Assembly (NCBI GenBank): GCA_016858145.1
Contig: JAEHOE010000064.1
Span: 602,140 to 666,139, forward strand
Length of the DNA: 64,000 nucleotides
Reading direction: 5' to 3'
Source: Edaphochlamys debaryana
Lineage: Eukaryota > Chlorophyta > Chlorophyceae > Chlamydomonadales
Shown one piece after another: positions 43,452 to 55,523 of this stretch. How positions within the stretch are numbered: position 1 is the stretch's first letter; each line of letters begins with the position of its first letter. A program made the position numbers and the translations under genes. The notes under the pieces were generated by a model. The model had not been told where the DNA came from. It ran no database searches and saw nothing but the letters and a program-made list of their open reading frames with translations.

Positions 43452-46400
43452 ATGCCGCCGCGGGCAAGGCAAAACGCCGGCGCTGCTCACGGAACTGTCC
43501 AGCTTCCAAATCACGTCGAAAAGCTGCTTCAGGACCTGCCAAGTCTCGCGGACCGGCTCCTGGGACAGGGGCAACAGCTGAGCGCTTCGGAGCTTTCCCA
43601 GCTCTCAATAAGGCTTGAGGAGGCTGCTGACTATGCTACAGACACATTAGTCAACGCGGAGGGCACGGACGACATGAGCGCAGGCGCTATGCTGGCGGTC
43701 GCAGCCGCAGAACGCGCCATTCTAACTGCACTCGCGGAGGCTGTCGCGTTTGCCACGAGGTGCGCGGCCCAAGGGCAATAGAAGTCTGCCCCGCATCCAA
43801 GCAGCGCTAGCAGCGCTGGTGTACGGTCCTCAGCTGAGGACGTCCGTCCTTCCCCCTGTCCCCCACTGCGTCTTCCCCCGGCACCACCAGGCTCAGACCC
43901 TGTCCCAGCACCCCCACACCACCCCTCGCCACCACCCTTCAAACCAATTCCCCCTTCGACCCCATCTTCTGTCAATAGGAAGGAGATCGTGGACAGCAGC
44001 GAGGCATGTGAGGAGCACCTGCACCGTATCGCCGAGCGCATCCTCTTCGTGGCGGGCACACTGTTGCATGCCGCGGCCAGCCCCACCTCCGCCCCCACCA
44101 GCAAGGCCGCGGCTTGCGACCTTGCAGCTGCCCTGCTCAAGTGCCAGACGCTGCACGCCGCCGCCAGACAGTCCGCGGCGGCTCTGTCACAGCTGGCGTC
44201 CCAGTCGGGGCCGGAGGCCCTGAGTGCCAGCGGGGTCCGCCTTCGGCAGCGCGCCGCAGAGCTATTGACCGTCAACTTGCAGCTGGTGTTCATAATGTCT
44301 ACCCTCGCTCTGGAGCGGGCTGACAAGGCTCGGGTCGCTGCCATCCTGTCGGACTTGCAAGAGAGCGCCCTGCTAAGCCATGTGGGTCGGCTGGTGATCA
44401 CGCTGCTGCCAGCCCCTGGGCCTGCAGCCGCACGAGGGCCGCCCGGACCGCCAGCGCCGCCTGCACAGCTGTTGCTTGCGCACGCGCGCGCTGCTTGGGC
44501 CTTCTGCACCGCCCTCTTCATTATGGATGGGCTTTATGATGCCCTGGACAAAGCGGCGAGGCCTAGCATCAGGAGGGCCCTTGGGCCCTGCGTCCTGCAC
44601 GCTGCGGCGGTCCTGGGCACAGCTGCGCTGTCCGCCGCCGACCTCCAGCCCTGCGGCCTGCCGCACAGCCCCCTGCCCCAACCGCAATTCTTAAGAGGGG
44701 CGGCGGAGTATCCCTGCATGGACCACACCCCGCTTGTCTTGCTCGTCCAAGAGCTGTGGCGCGACCCTGTGCCGTACAGCCGCACGGCGCTGTGGCCACC
44801 AGTGCCGCCCCGTACGGCGCTGCGGCTCGTGCGGCGTGTGCTGGTGCTGGCGAGCGCATCCATGCGAGCGGCTGCGGGCGAGTACGCACTCACACCGTCC
44901 GGCATGATTACCGTGGATCTGGGCTGGGGCGGCCGGCGGGGGGCGTCTTCTGGGACGTTCCGCTTCCTCATCCAACCGTCGGAGATGGGGGCATTGGCGA
45001 TGCAGGCGGCGTACGCTGTGGTAGACATCGCCGTGCGCGAGCCAGGAGCTTGGGACGCCGAGGCGCCCAACGTCTGGGGGCCGCTCTTCTCGGTGGCGGT
45101 GCACGCCTCAGACGTGCTAAGCCTTGGGCAGCTTGACGACATGGCCTCCTACCTCGGCACACTCGTGGGGAGCGCGGCAGGACCGCTTGTGGGCCCGCCA
45201 GGCGAGTGTGCCAGCGCTGTCTTGCTACACAGGCCCTTGGCTGCGTTCACTGCAGAACATGCGGTGCAGGCCCAGTTTAGTATTTCCCCTGCCGTGCGTG
45301 CTGCCCTGCAGGAGCCGCCCCGCTCCTGGTGGCCCGCCCCGCCCCGCTGCCGCGCTCCGCTGAGGCGGCGCTGCAGGGCGGCGTGGTGCCGCTGCTCGAG
45401 TCCCTGCTCCGGGCCACCGCAGAGCTGCCGTCGGGCCCGGAGGCGCGGCTTGTGGGAAGGCATGTCAAGGGCCTGGGTCTGGAGGAGCTCGTCCTGCACA
45501 GCCCGCCCTGCCAGGCCGCTGCGTACGTGGCGACGCTGGCCAAGGCGCTGAGGCGCACCCCCGCTGCGGTGCTCCTAGGCGGCCTCCGCTCGGTGAGCGC
45601 TGCGGCCGCGGCCGCGCCCCTACTCGCGCTGGTCTCGGCTGCCTGCCGGCTGATCGACTGCAGAACGCTGGCCCTAGCCTATGGCGCCGTCACAGAGCTC
45701 GCGGGGCCCGTGGACGCCTCTGCGCCCGGCTCTCCAGTCTTTGTCCTGGCGCTCGCGGCCCTGCAGCTGCTGCCGGAGCTGTCACGGCTTGTTATCGAGG
45801 CAGCCGCGGTGCACCTGCTCGAGCCGCCGTCGGTCAGCTCAGCAGGCGAGGGGCCGCGCTTCGTTGACGCGCGCGCACTGATTGCGACAGTCGTGCTCGC
45901 CCTGCTCCGGGCCCTGTGGTGGGCGCTCAACCTCCGGCGGCTGCGGGAGGCCGGCACGGACCGGAGTCACCGCCTGGCCTCGGCCCTGTGCCTGCCCTTC
46001 CTGGTGGAGGAGGCGGGGGCGGTGCCGCTGACGGGGGCGCTGCTTGCCCTGCTGGAGGCCTGCGGACACGTCCCCGGCATGGACGCATCCGGGATGGAGA
46101 CGCTGGCGGAGGCGTGTTTGGTGCTCGAACAGCGGTACCGACCCCGGGTGATGCTTGGCAAGCACCTTCCCCAATGTCTGCCGTTGGAGGAGGCGCCCGC
46201 GGCAATCGCGCGGGCGCGGGCCGCGCCGGCGGCGTGGCGGCCTCAGGCGCTGCGGGTGCTTGCGGCAATGCTGCGGCAGTCGCGGCCGGGCCTCAGTGAC
46301 AAAGTCAGCGCCTCGGCAGACATTGTGGACGGGGCGTGGTTTGGGGACGGGAGCGAGAGCGAGGGCCCTCTGGCGGCGCTGGAGAAGGAGCGGCTCGCCG

Positions 46401-46618
46401 CCCTCCGCGCCGAGGCGTGCACCGTACTGCTGCCCGCCTGCAGCAACCCCGCCTGCATCAACCTGGCCGGCGACAGCGAGGCGGGGCTGAAGCTGCAGCA
46501 CTGCGCGCGGTGCCGGCGGGCGTCCTACTGCTGCCGCGAGTGCCAGACGGCGCACTGGCGGTCGGGGCACAAGAAGGCGTGCGGCGGCGGCGGTAGCGGC
46601 AGCGGCAGGGCGGGCTGA
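43452..46618 (+). CDS. Large helical protein with C-terminal MYND zinc finger
   Basis: MYND fingers bind proline-rich peptides in partner proteins; the role of this protein is unknown. Exons: 43452-43759, 43979-45263 and 45377-46618, 944 aa. The first intron is clear (CGAG|GTGCGC to CAATAG). The second (113 nt, weak GTGCAG donor, CGCTGCAG acceptor) is needed to pass from one reading frame to the other; a single-base indel near 45310 is the alternative. Most of the protein is Ala/Leu-rich helix. The C-terminal MYND motif reads CSNPACINLAG, LQHCARCRRASYCCRECQ, HWRSGHKKAC, with the full C-x4-C, C-x2-C, C-x3-C and H-x3-C ligand set. Start context GGCACCATGC is good. The gene lies just upstream of a tandem family that may share ancestry with its helical body (PP..AL..VR.VL). 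Confidence 0.8.
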
Positions 46619-47469
46619 GGGAGTGTATTGCATGTGGGTCAAGTATCATTACTCGTGGAGTTGCTTTACACATTGTTGGGGTTGTTGTCCTTTGTTGTTG
46701 ACACCGGGCCTGCCCTGGCAGCTTTCCGTTGAGTGGCACATAAGAGCGCTGGAAACGCGCTAAGTGGGCATGACCAGTGATGCGGCACTTGGAGATTGAG
46801 GTTGGCAGGGGCACGTAGCTCCTCTCGGCTGCAAGTGCGTACCGTATACTACGGGCTTGGGCTGCTGCTGGGGTCCGCCGCCGAGCTGTAGTGGCAGGCT
46901 TCAGGGAGCTGCTAGATGCTAGGACCCACTACACGGGGTTCGTCTGGGGCCGTGGGAGGCTGTGTGGGCTCCATGCACGTGTCGTTGCTGCGCTTGAGCC
47001 GTGCGTGGCTGCAGCGGGGCAGCTACGTGGGACTTGAGGGACGGGTTGGGTTGGCGAGCTTGGACTGTGGATGAGGATGGCCGGGTCAGGCCGGGTTGTC
47101 CGGTTCCGGGCCGAGAGGGTCTGAGCGGCGGAGTCAAGACTCGAGTCTTTCAGAGATTACATGCCTGACAAGCTGCACAGCTCACTGCCTGCAACAGAGC
47201 GCCAACTCCTGCGCACTGCCTGCTACTTTGTCGCGAGACGTCACGCGAGCTGCCGCTCTCCACCAGCGGCCCCGCCGACCCGCCATGCGCTCCGAGGCAC
47301 CGCCCAGGACCTGACACCGGGCAGCAGCGAGGTGGGGCGGGGCTGTTCGGGGGCGCATTGCGGCTCGGAGCCTCCGCGGTCGCTCGGGGCTGTGACGCGG
47401 GCCGCTAGTCCTCACCGCCCTCGCTCTCTGCCCAACAACGCAGGTTCCTCACAAGCCTGACCCCCGACG
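46619..47469. other. Intergenic between MYND gene and tandem family
   Basis: 0.85 kb; holds the MYND gene 3' UTR and the 5' flank of tandem copy 1. Nothing else is assigned. The last part (about 47320-47440) shares only short patches, such as GCAGCGAGGTG, with the conserved 5' flanks of copies 2 and 3. Confidence 0.5.
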
Positions 47470-50434
47470 ATGCCCAAAGACCGCAGGCGCGGCGCGGGCG
47501 GGCGCGGCGCGCGAGCCCCAGGCCTTGCCGCGAGCTCCGGCACCGCGGCTTCCCTTCCCTCGGGCGCTCCGGTTGCTTCAGTCCCTCTCGCTGAGGTGCG
47601 CTCCGCTCTTCGGGAGCTGCCAGGCTTTGCGGATGCGCTGGCGCCGGCGCGGACCCAGCGGGAGGCCCCAAGCGGCCTCCACGGCCGCAATGAGCGGGGG
47701 AAGCGTCTAGTGAGCAAGCTGGAACAGTGCTTGGATGAGCTGAGGAACGTGCTCAGTGCGATCCCAGCAGCAGCTGCAGCTTCGGCCCTGCCTGCGGGGC
47801 CTCGTGCCGCTCTCCGGGAGCTGCGGGGCTTGGCAGACGGCCTGGCGCCGGCACGGACGGAAGGGGGCGTGCAGCCGCCGGGCGAGGGAACGGGCGGCTG
47901 CCTCAGCGCCACCAAGGGGCAGGCGCTGGAGCGGTGCCTCAAGGCTCTAAGCGGCGCTCTGTCCCGCCTGCCCCTCGTGAGCCCGGAGCGTGCGGCCGCG
48001 ATTGCAGAGCTGCTCTCGCAGGAGCCCGCGGCCGCGGCGGCGCTGCTCAAGCTTCACGCGGCGGCGCTGCGGCCGTGTGGGGCGGATGTGGCCGGCGTGT
48101 TTGACGAAGATGAGCTGTCCCACTCCGACTGGTCCACGTGGCTGGTCTGGGTCACGGGGCTAGTCATGGAGCTCACGGAGGCGGCCGCTCCGCTGCCGCC
48201 CTCCCATCACGCGCTGTCCGCGCTGCGCTTTGTGCGGGCCATGCTGCGCGCCCAGCCCTTCCACGCCCTCAGCCGTCAGCTGGCGGCGGCAGCGGCTGCA
48301 CTTGAGGCAGGCAGGGGCGGCGGTGGCGAGGCTGGCTCCAGCAGCGGCGGCGGCGGGGCTGGCTCCAGCAGTGGCGGCGGGACAGAGACCAGCAGCGGCG
48401 GTGGTGCTGGCTCCAGCAGTGGCGGCGGGACAGAGACCAGCAGCGGCGGCGGGGCAGGCCGTCGCCGCAAGTCTGCGCCGCTGCCTGCGCCCGAGCCCGA
48501 GGACAGCAGGTCCAAGATGGCGTACGTGATGGCGAGGATTATGCTCTCCGCGGGTGCCTGGATTGCGATAACAGCGAACGCCCCGCTTGCGGTTTACCGC
48601 AATGTCACCGTAGAGGCGGTCTCCCACAAGCTTGTCGTGCCCATTCCCAAGGCCATCACCGGCTCCGGGACAGAGCGGGCGTCTGGCGAGGGTTGCTCGG
48701 TGCCAGTCTTTCAGGCTGGCGAGATCGCAGCGGAGCGGGCGGCGTGCCTGGAGGAGTATGCGCGGGGCCTGGCGGAGAGCGGCTTCCTGGAGCACGCGAC
48801 GCGCGTGACGCTGCTCATGCTGCGCCGCGGCGGGGAGGGGGAGGGGGAGATGCGTGTACGCGAAGCGCTACGTCGCCTGTTGGCGCTGTGGCGTGCCCAG
48901 GAGCGCGCGAGCGGCCCCGCCCGCCTCTTGTGGGCGCCGCCCAGCCCCGGAGACGCCTCCACCGCCGCCGCCGGGAGCGTCAATCCCGCCGCCGCCGCCC
49001 ACCTGCGCTCGGCGCTCGGCGGCCGCTGCGTGCAGACGGCGGTGCTGGTGTACGGCGTGGGGACGCTGCGGGTGGCCGACCGAGGGCCCTCGTACGGCCT
49101 GCCTGCGGAGCTGCAGACGGCGGGACTTACGCTCTTGGAGACGGAGGAGGGCGGTGCTCGCCGCCTCAGCCCCATCGCCCTCGAGCTGCTGCTCCGTCAG
49201 CTGGCCTCCGGCAGCGCCCTGCCGCCGCCCGGGCCCGGCGCTTCCCTCGAACTGGCCCTGGGGGTGGGCCGGGCGGCGGTGGGCACTGCCGCGCAGGGCT
49301 TGTTTCCGGCCCTCTCCGAGCTCTTCGACACGCCTCCGCCAGCCTTGGCGGAGCCTCTGCTACTGACCGCACAAGAGGCGCTGCGGCTGGCGGTGGGGGC
49401 TCTGGCGTGCGGCCGCCTGCTGCTGCCGCGGCAACGGCCGTCGCCGCGGCTGGAGGCTCAGCGGGCGGAGTGGTGGCGGCTGGCGGGGTGGACTACGGCG
49501 TACGGCATGTGCACTACGGAGGAGGGGCCGCTGTGTCAGCTGTGGGGGCTGGTGACGGAGCCCCTTCTGGCCGTGTGGCCGGACGGCCGCCTGGGTGAGT
49601 CTGAGGGTGCCATGGGCTGAGGGGAGGCGTTGCACGGACGCAGGGCAAGGGTCTCTGCTTGAGAGTCAGTACCTTTACGCCTGACTGAGGCTCAGCGGCC
49701 CAAGCCGCGGCCCCTCAGTCCAAAGGCATGTTGTTCGAGCCCCGTGCTGCCTGCGAATCTCATAAACTGGCGCTTCCTAGTACCTGATGCGTGACGCTCT
49801 CCCTCCCGCTGCGCCCCCACCCCCTCAGACCTGGACGCCCTCACTCCCTCAGCTCCTCCCGATGGTGGCAGCGGCGCTGGCGGGCGGCTTCCTCTCAGCC
49901 CTGCACCCCGCCTTCGCCGCCGCCGCCAAGCCCGGGCCCCACGACACCGTTCCGCTGACCCTCCTCGCCGCCTGCGAGAGCGCCCGGCCGGACGGGCCGG
50001 GCTTCGGTCTGCTCCTCGCGGCCCTGCTGGCGTACGGCGACCCGCAGGAGGGGGAGCAGCTGCTGGCGACGGTGGGGGCCCTGGGGGGACTCGGAGGCTC
50101 GCCACGGACTGGGGCGGCGGGACCGGCCCGCAGCGGCCCAGTGCCCTACGCCCGAGCGGCCACCTCGTTCCTGCGTGCCGCGTCGGGGGCTGTGGGCCGC
50201 TGCGGGGGCCTGGGCACAGCCGGGGAGGCGCCGGCGGGGCCTGCAGCTTGCGTCGCTGCTGCTGCTGAGCCCGCCACGTTCGGCGGTGGCGGATCCACGT
50301 CCGCCTCCGCCGCCACCGCCGCCACTGCCGCCACTACCGCCGCCTCCCTGGCACCGCCGCGAGGTCCCGCACAGCAGCTCGGACGGATGGTGGTGTTCGC
50401 TGCGGCGGCGTGGGGGCTACCGCTGGAGCCCTGA
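47470..50434 (+). CDS. Tandem family copy 1 (MYND-less volvocine-type protein)
   Basis: Function unknown. Exon 1 is 47470-49594 (708 codons plus one base), ending GRL at a GTGAGT donor; exon 2 is about 49829-50434. Conserved family blocks, in order: LRELPGFADALAPAR, AAIAELLSQEPAAAAALLKL, ALRFVRAMLRAQPFHALSRQ, a Gly/Ser repeat, EEYARGLAESGFLEHATRV, GRCVQTAVLVYGVGTLRVAD, LLLRQLASGSALPPPGPGA, RLLLPRQRPSPRLEAQRAEW, LLAVWPDGRL, then in exon 2 VAAALAGGFLSAL and SARPDGPGFGLLLAALLAYG. Similar blocks, as I recall, occur in Chlamydomonas MYND-finger proteins, but no MYND is present here. Relative to copies 2 and 3, exon 2 carries one extra base near 49861-49866, so the conserved downstream frame does not follow from exon 1. 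Confidence 0.65.
48361..48449. repeat. 48-bp in-frame repeat, two units
   Basis: The units 48361-48401 and 48409-48449 are identical over 41 bp with period 48. Each encodes GSSSGGGTETSSGGGA-like sequence in the linker of tandem copy 1. The same position in copy 3 (56150-56380) holds a longer, irregular AGC/GGC repeat. Confidence 0.85.
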
Positions 50435-51418
50435 AGTGGGTTGTGGGTTTAGCGGCGGCGCGGGTGGCCGCGGCCCGGGCGGGAGGATGGGGTGACAGCG
50501 GGGGCGGCGGCTGGGGTCCTTGGTACCACGCCGGTTGTAGGGCTGCCGAGGGCATGTTGCTGGGCGGTTATGGGCATGCCCCGCGGATTTACTAGGTTAC
50601 CGTCAGATCTCGCTTGAACGCACGTGTCCTAGAGATTGTTCGGTGTGATGGGCAATCCCATCAGAGCTTGCCCGCCCACCAGCAGTCGACCTTGCTAGTG
50701 GAGCCAGCTGGTCGTGTGGGTCAGTCGTTGAGCGGCATTCCAACACGGGCCGAGCGGGCGGTGCCGGCCGCATGGTCGAGGCAGGGAGACGCCCATTGCC
50801 GCGGGGCAGTGACTGCGCTGCATAGGGATGTTGGGGGGTAGGTGTTAGTTGTTGCTCGGACTGTACTGAGAGTCATCGAGTTGCATGTTTCCTTTGCTGG
50901 GTGTAAATGTGGTTGCTTAGCCTGCAGTGACTGGACTGGTCTGTACGTGTTCGCTGAGGAGAGCTGGTACTGGTGGACTAGGACCCGCAGCTGGGACGGG
51001 CAGGAGACGGGCCGGGTTTGCACGACGGCACGCTGGGGGGCGGGGCGTACACGGATGCAAGCGGGCGATGCGTATGAGGCCTTTGCAGGCGTCTTGCTGC
51101 AGAGCTACGCGAACGAACTTACAACAAGAGCCGACAAGAGCCGCTTGCGAAGCCAGCGCAACGCTGCCCGCACTGCCCGCGTGACGCCGAAAGCTCTCGA
51201 CACCGCTCCCGACACACCGCTCTCGACACGCCCCCAACCTGATATGGCAGCAGCGAGGTGCGTTTCGGGGCGGGCGAGGAAGCGTTCTGGGAGGCATTTC
51301 GGCCTTGAGCTTAGATTTGAATCCCCCGCCCGCAACTTTCACCCCCCTTCGCGCTGTCTCCCGGCCCCGCAGGCGCCCGTGAAGCTCTGAGCTCTGCCCT
51401 CTTTGGAGGGCCCCAGCG
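50435..51418. other. 5' flank of tandem copy 2, homologous to that of copy 3
   Basis: Shares blocks with 54452-55523: GGCACGCTGGGGGGCGGGGC followed by CACGGATGCAAGCGGGCGAT (about 51028-51070 and 55098-55146), and GGAGGCATTTC to CGCGCTGTCTCCCG just upstream of the start codon (51288-51363 and 55397-55471). A CCCGCAGGCGC sequence before the ATG in both copies resembles an acceptor, so a 5' UTR intron is possible. The duplication unit therefore included the promoter region. Confidence 0.55.
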
Positions 51419-54400
51419 ATGCCGCCCAAGAGCCGCGGGCGTGGCGGGGGGCGCGGCTCGGGCTCTGCCGCGAGCTCCGGCGCTGCGGCTCCCGCTCCCT
51501 CCGCTGCTGCTGCTGCTTCGCTGCTGCCCGCTGAGCTGCGGACCGCTTTCAGGAAGCTGCCGGCTTTGCGGAGGCCCTGGTGCCGGCGCCGACCCAGCGG
51601 GGCGCGCAGCGGCCCCGCCAAGAGCGCGACCTGGAGGAGTGTCTGCTGGAGCTCTACGGAATGCTCAAACTGCTGCCGGGCTTGAGTCCCTCGCATGCGG
51701 CGGCGCTGGCGGAGCTGCTCTCCGAGGAGCCCGCGGCCGCGGCGGCGCTCATCAAGCTTCACGCGGCGGCGCTGCGGCCGAGCGGGGGAGATGGAGCGGG
51801 CGCCGTCGACGTCGCGTGGGTCCCTCGTGACGGAGGAGTGGCGTCGTCGTCTCATCTCGACTGTCGCCGCCATGCTGTCCAAAGCCACTCCGCTGCCGCC
51901 CTCCCCTCCCGCGCTGTCCGTGCTGCGCTTCGTGCGGGCCATGCTGCGCGCCCAGCCCTTCCACGCCCTCGGCCGTCAGCTGGCGGCGGCGGCGGCCGCT
52001 TTCGGCGCGGGCAGGAGCAGCGGCGGCAGCAGCGGCGGCGGGATGGTCTCCGCCGAGGCTTCCTTGGCTAGCAAAATCCTCTGCGGCAGCAGCGCCACTG
52101 TTCACACAGTGTGCACGCTGCTGGGCCTCCTTTGCTGCCGCGAAGTGGCGCCTGGGCTTACGGTCGAGGCCGCAGCGGAGCGGGCGGCGTGCGTGGAGGA
52201 ATTTGCGCGGGGCCTGGCGGAGAGCGGCTTCCTGGAGCACTCGACGCGCCTGACGCTGATGCTGCAGGCCAGATATCCTCAAGAGCTGCAGAAGGAAAGC
52301 AAACTCTTTTACATTCAGACCTTGTGGCGTGCCCAGGAGCGCGCGAGCGGCTCTGCACCCCTCATGTGGGCGCCGCCCAGCCCCGGGGATGGTGCTTCGG
52401 GCGCCGCCGCTCGCAGCGTCAGCCCCGCCGCCGCCGCCCACCTGCGCTCGGCGCTCAGCGGCCGTTGCGTGCAGACGGCGGTGCGGGTGTACGGGGTGGG
52501 GACGCTGCGGGTGGCCGACCGGGGGACCTCGTACGGCCTGCCTGCGGAGCTGCAAACGGCGGGACTCACGCTCTTGGAGACGGAGGAGGGCGGTGCTCGA
52601 GCCCTCGACCCCATTGCCCTCGAGCTGCTGCTCCGTCAGCTGGCCTCCGGCAGCGCCCTGCCGTCGCCCGGGCCCGGCGCTTCTCTGGAGCTGGCCCTGC
52701 GGGTGGGCCGCGCGGCGGTGGGCACTGTGGCAGCGAGCTTGCGCCCAGAGATCCTCAATGTAAGATCTCGGCTGGGCACAGAGTTCCGCGACGGTCAGAT
52801 CCGGCTACCAGACTGCCGGCGACGCCGCTGAAGGCGAGCACTGTGGAAGCAGTGCGGCTGGCGGCGGGGGCTCTGGCGTGCGGCCGCCTGCTGCTGCCGC
52901 GGCAACGGCCGTCGCCGCGGCTGGAGGCTCAGCGGGCCGAGTGGTGGCGGTTGGCGGTATGGGTTTCGGCCATCAGCGCACACGAGCCCGAGGACTACCT
53001 GCAGCGGGTTGGGGGGCTGGTGGTGGAGCCCCTTCTTGCCGTGTGGCCGGACGGCCGCCTCGGTGGGTCGGGGGCTGCCGTGGGCTCTCCTACAAGCTTG
53101 GCCCGTTCACAGTGAATGAATCTTCTTCCCGGCAGCAGCAGCCACACTGAGGGGAGGTCTTGCACGGACGCGGGGCACGGGGCACATGCGGATCGTCGTC
53201 AAGGCTCAAACCGCGGCCCTTGGGGGCAGCATTGGGTTGGAAACAGTCCTGGGGATGTACTCTTGAAGGCTCAATTAAAGGCAGCTGTCCTCCTCTTAAT
53301 CGTTGCCTCTCTCTCTCTCTCCCTGCCCTCCAGACCTGGACGCCCTGCCCCCTGTGGCTCCTCCCGAGGTGGCGGCGGCGCTGGCGTGTGGGCTTCTGTC
53401 TTCGCTCTGCACCATGTTCAACTGCCCATCTTCCCGCAACCCGCCGGCGCTCTTCGCCGCCTGCGACGAGGCCCGCCCGGACGGGCCAGGCTTCGCGCTC
53501 TTCCTCGCGCCCCTGCTGGCGTACGGGGACACCGGGTCATGCCAGCTGGCCCTGGTGACTCTGGGCATGATGACAGCAAGGGGCACGGGCACTGGGCTGT
53601 TTGCCCACATGGGAGGGAGTGAGGGAGACGCGGAGCAGCGCCGCTCGGACACGGGCCCCTACAGGCGGGCCTCCGAGGGTTTCTTTCGAGCGGCCTCGGA
53701 GGCCATGTGCCGCTGCCGAGGCCTGGCCGGGGCCGATGCGGCGACGGCGGCGTGGGGCTCGGGCGGTGCAGCAGCCGCCGGCCCTGCCCCGTCGGCAGCC
53801 GCTGGGCAGCCCGCCGCCACGGGGGCTGGCAACAGCGCCGCCGCTGCCGGCTCTGGAGCCGCCGCGGAGGCGCCGCCGCCGCACCTGCTGCAGTTCAAGC
53901 AGATGTACGACTTCGCACAGGCATGGCGGCAAGAGGTGTCTGCGCCCGGCCCCCCCGCCGGCGCGGGCAGCGCGCTGGCCACCGTCACCGCCTTCGCAGC
54001 CGCCTTCAGAGCGACCTCCGCTGCCCCCATTGGTTCGAACTCCTCCTCCACTGCCTCCGCCGAGGAAGTGCGACGGGGGGAATCGGGACGCGGCGTCGGC
54101 CTGGGCCTTGGGGCGCGGCCTGGAAACGCCGCCGCCAAGGGCGCTGACGCCACGGCGGAGGGTGCTGGCAGCGCGGCCGCCACCGCCGCCGGCGCTGCCT
54201 CTGTCCAGGCCGGCGCTGGGCGTTCCGCCGCAAGCTCCGCCGGCGCCGCCGCTTCGCCTTCGGCGGAGGGTTCTGGCAGCGCTGCCGCCACCGCCTCGCC
54301 CTCCGCCTCCCCCGCCGCCGCCGACCCTGCCGCCGCGGCGGCGCCTCCAGAGCGCTGGGGCTGGTTCCGGGCGCTGCGGTGGCTCGCAGCTGGCGGCCTG

Positions 54401-54451
54401 ACGACTGCCGCTGGCATGCTGGGAGGCAAGCGGGGCTCTGGGCAGGGATAG
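51419..54451 (+). CDS. Tandem family copy 2, frame-disrupted
   Basis: Paralogue of the copies at 47470 and 55524. Starts MPPKSRGRGGG; exon 1 ends at 53062 (GRL, GTGGGT donor) and exon 2 is 53334-54451 (DLDALPPVAPPEVAAAL to a stop at 54449-54451). All family blocks are present (ALSVLRFVRAMLRAQPFHAL, EEFARGLAESGFLEHSTRLT, VRVYGVGTLRVADRG, RLLLPRQRPSPRLEAQRAEW, SEGFFRAASEAMCRCRGLAG). Against its paralogues, exon 1 has three single-base length changes: one base missing near 51560 (CTGCCGGC versus CTGCCAGGC), one extra near 51817, one missing near 52812 (CAGACTG versus CAGAGCTG). The first two compensate each other, but the third breaks the frame before the exon end. Either a recent pseudogene or errors in the assembled repeat. 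Exon 2 encodes a long Ala/Ser-rich tail ending WRALRW-like residues and no MYND. Confidence 0.6.
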
Positions 54452-55523
54452 GCCGTTGGTGCCGGTACGTGCGACCGACCGGGGGGTGCCAGGGCGGCAA
54501 GGGACAGCACGACATGGGGTTTGGCGTTTGGGGACATGCATAGCTTCAATCAATAGGCGACTTGTCCATAGTCAGACGGGTGAAGGGTGGTTGGGAGCAT
54601 GGTGTTGGCAAGGCACACACAGCTTTCCTTGTCATCGGCGTTAGGGCCACGTTGTCATTGCCAGAGGATAACATGATAAAGCGTTGAAGGCAAGGGCTGG
54701 CAGGCGGCTTCAAGTCCGTGTGGCCGGCCTTTGCAGACCGTCACGCGGTGTTGCTCGCTGTCCAGCATTGGTCTGTAGGGCTGTACGTAAGCGGAGTATC
54801 TGATATGCTGTTATGCTCGCGAGGGCAGGCAGAACCGCCACCTAGACACGGGTAGACCTGGAGACGCAGGGATACACCTTGGCGGCACCTTTCGTACTAA
54901 GCGCTGAGCGGCCGGTCCTGGCCGTGTATGCAAGGCAGGGCGAGCTAGGGGAACGAAGGCAGGGCCAAGCCCGTAGCTATTGCAGGATAATGTGCAGTGG
55001 GTTAGGGTTGGATGTTGCTGCTTATGGCATGATGAGGGCTTCCCAGTCACATGTATCGTTCGATGCGAAGAGCTGGTGGGGACGGGCGGGGGTTGCGGGG
55101 ACGGCACGCTGGGGGGCGGGGCATGCACGGATGCAAGCGGGCGATACGTTCAACAGGCCTTGCACAGCTGAAGCTACGCGAAAGGACACTCACAACCCCT
55201 GCTCACAACAACCAAGAGCTCTTGCCCTATCAAAGCGACGCCAGCACAACGCTGTTGCCTGCGTGACGCTGCTGAAAGACGCTTGAAAGCTGGGCGCGGC
55301 AAGCGCTGTGCCGCGCTTTCTGCGTTGTAGCGCTGCCGCCAGCCGCTTTCGACACGCCTGCAACCTTACATGGCTGTAGCAAGGTGGGGGCACTCCGGGA
55401 GGCATTTCAACTCAGGGCTTTTTGAATCCCCCGGCCGCAACTTCGCCCCCCCTCTCGCGCTGTCTCCCGTTCCCGCAGGCGCTTTTGAAGCCCGGAGCTC
55501 TGCGTCTGCTTGGAGCCCCCGCG
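54452..55523. other. 5' flank of tandem copy 3
   Basis: 1.07 kb with the copy 2 3' UTR and the copy 3 promoter region. The part from about 55070 to 55523 is homologous to the flank of copy 2. No gene is supported. Confidence 0.5.

Noticed and set aside
48361..48449. Regular repeat, considered as CRISPR or satellite
   Set aside because: It is an in-frame Gly/Ser linker repeat of only two units inside a coding exon of a eukaryotic gene.
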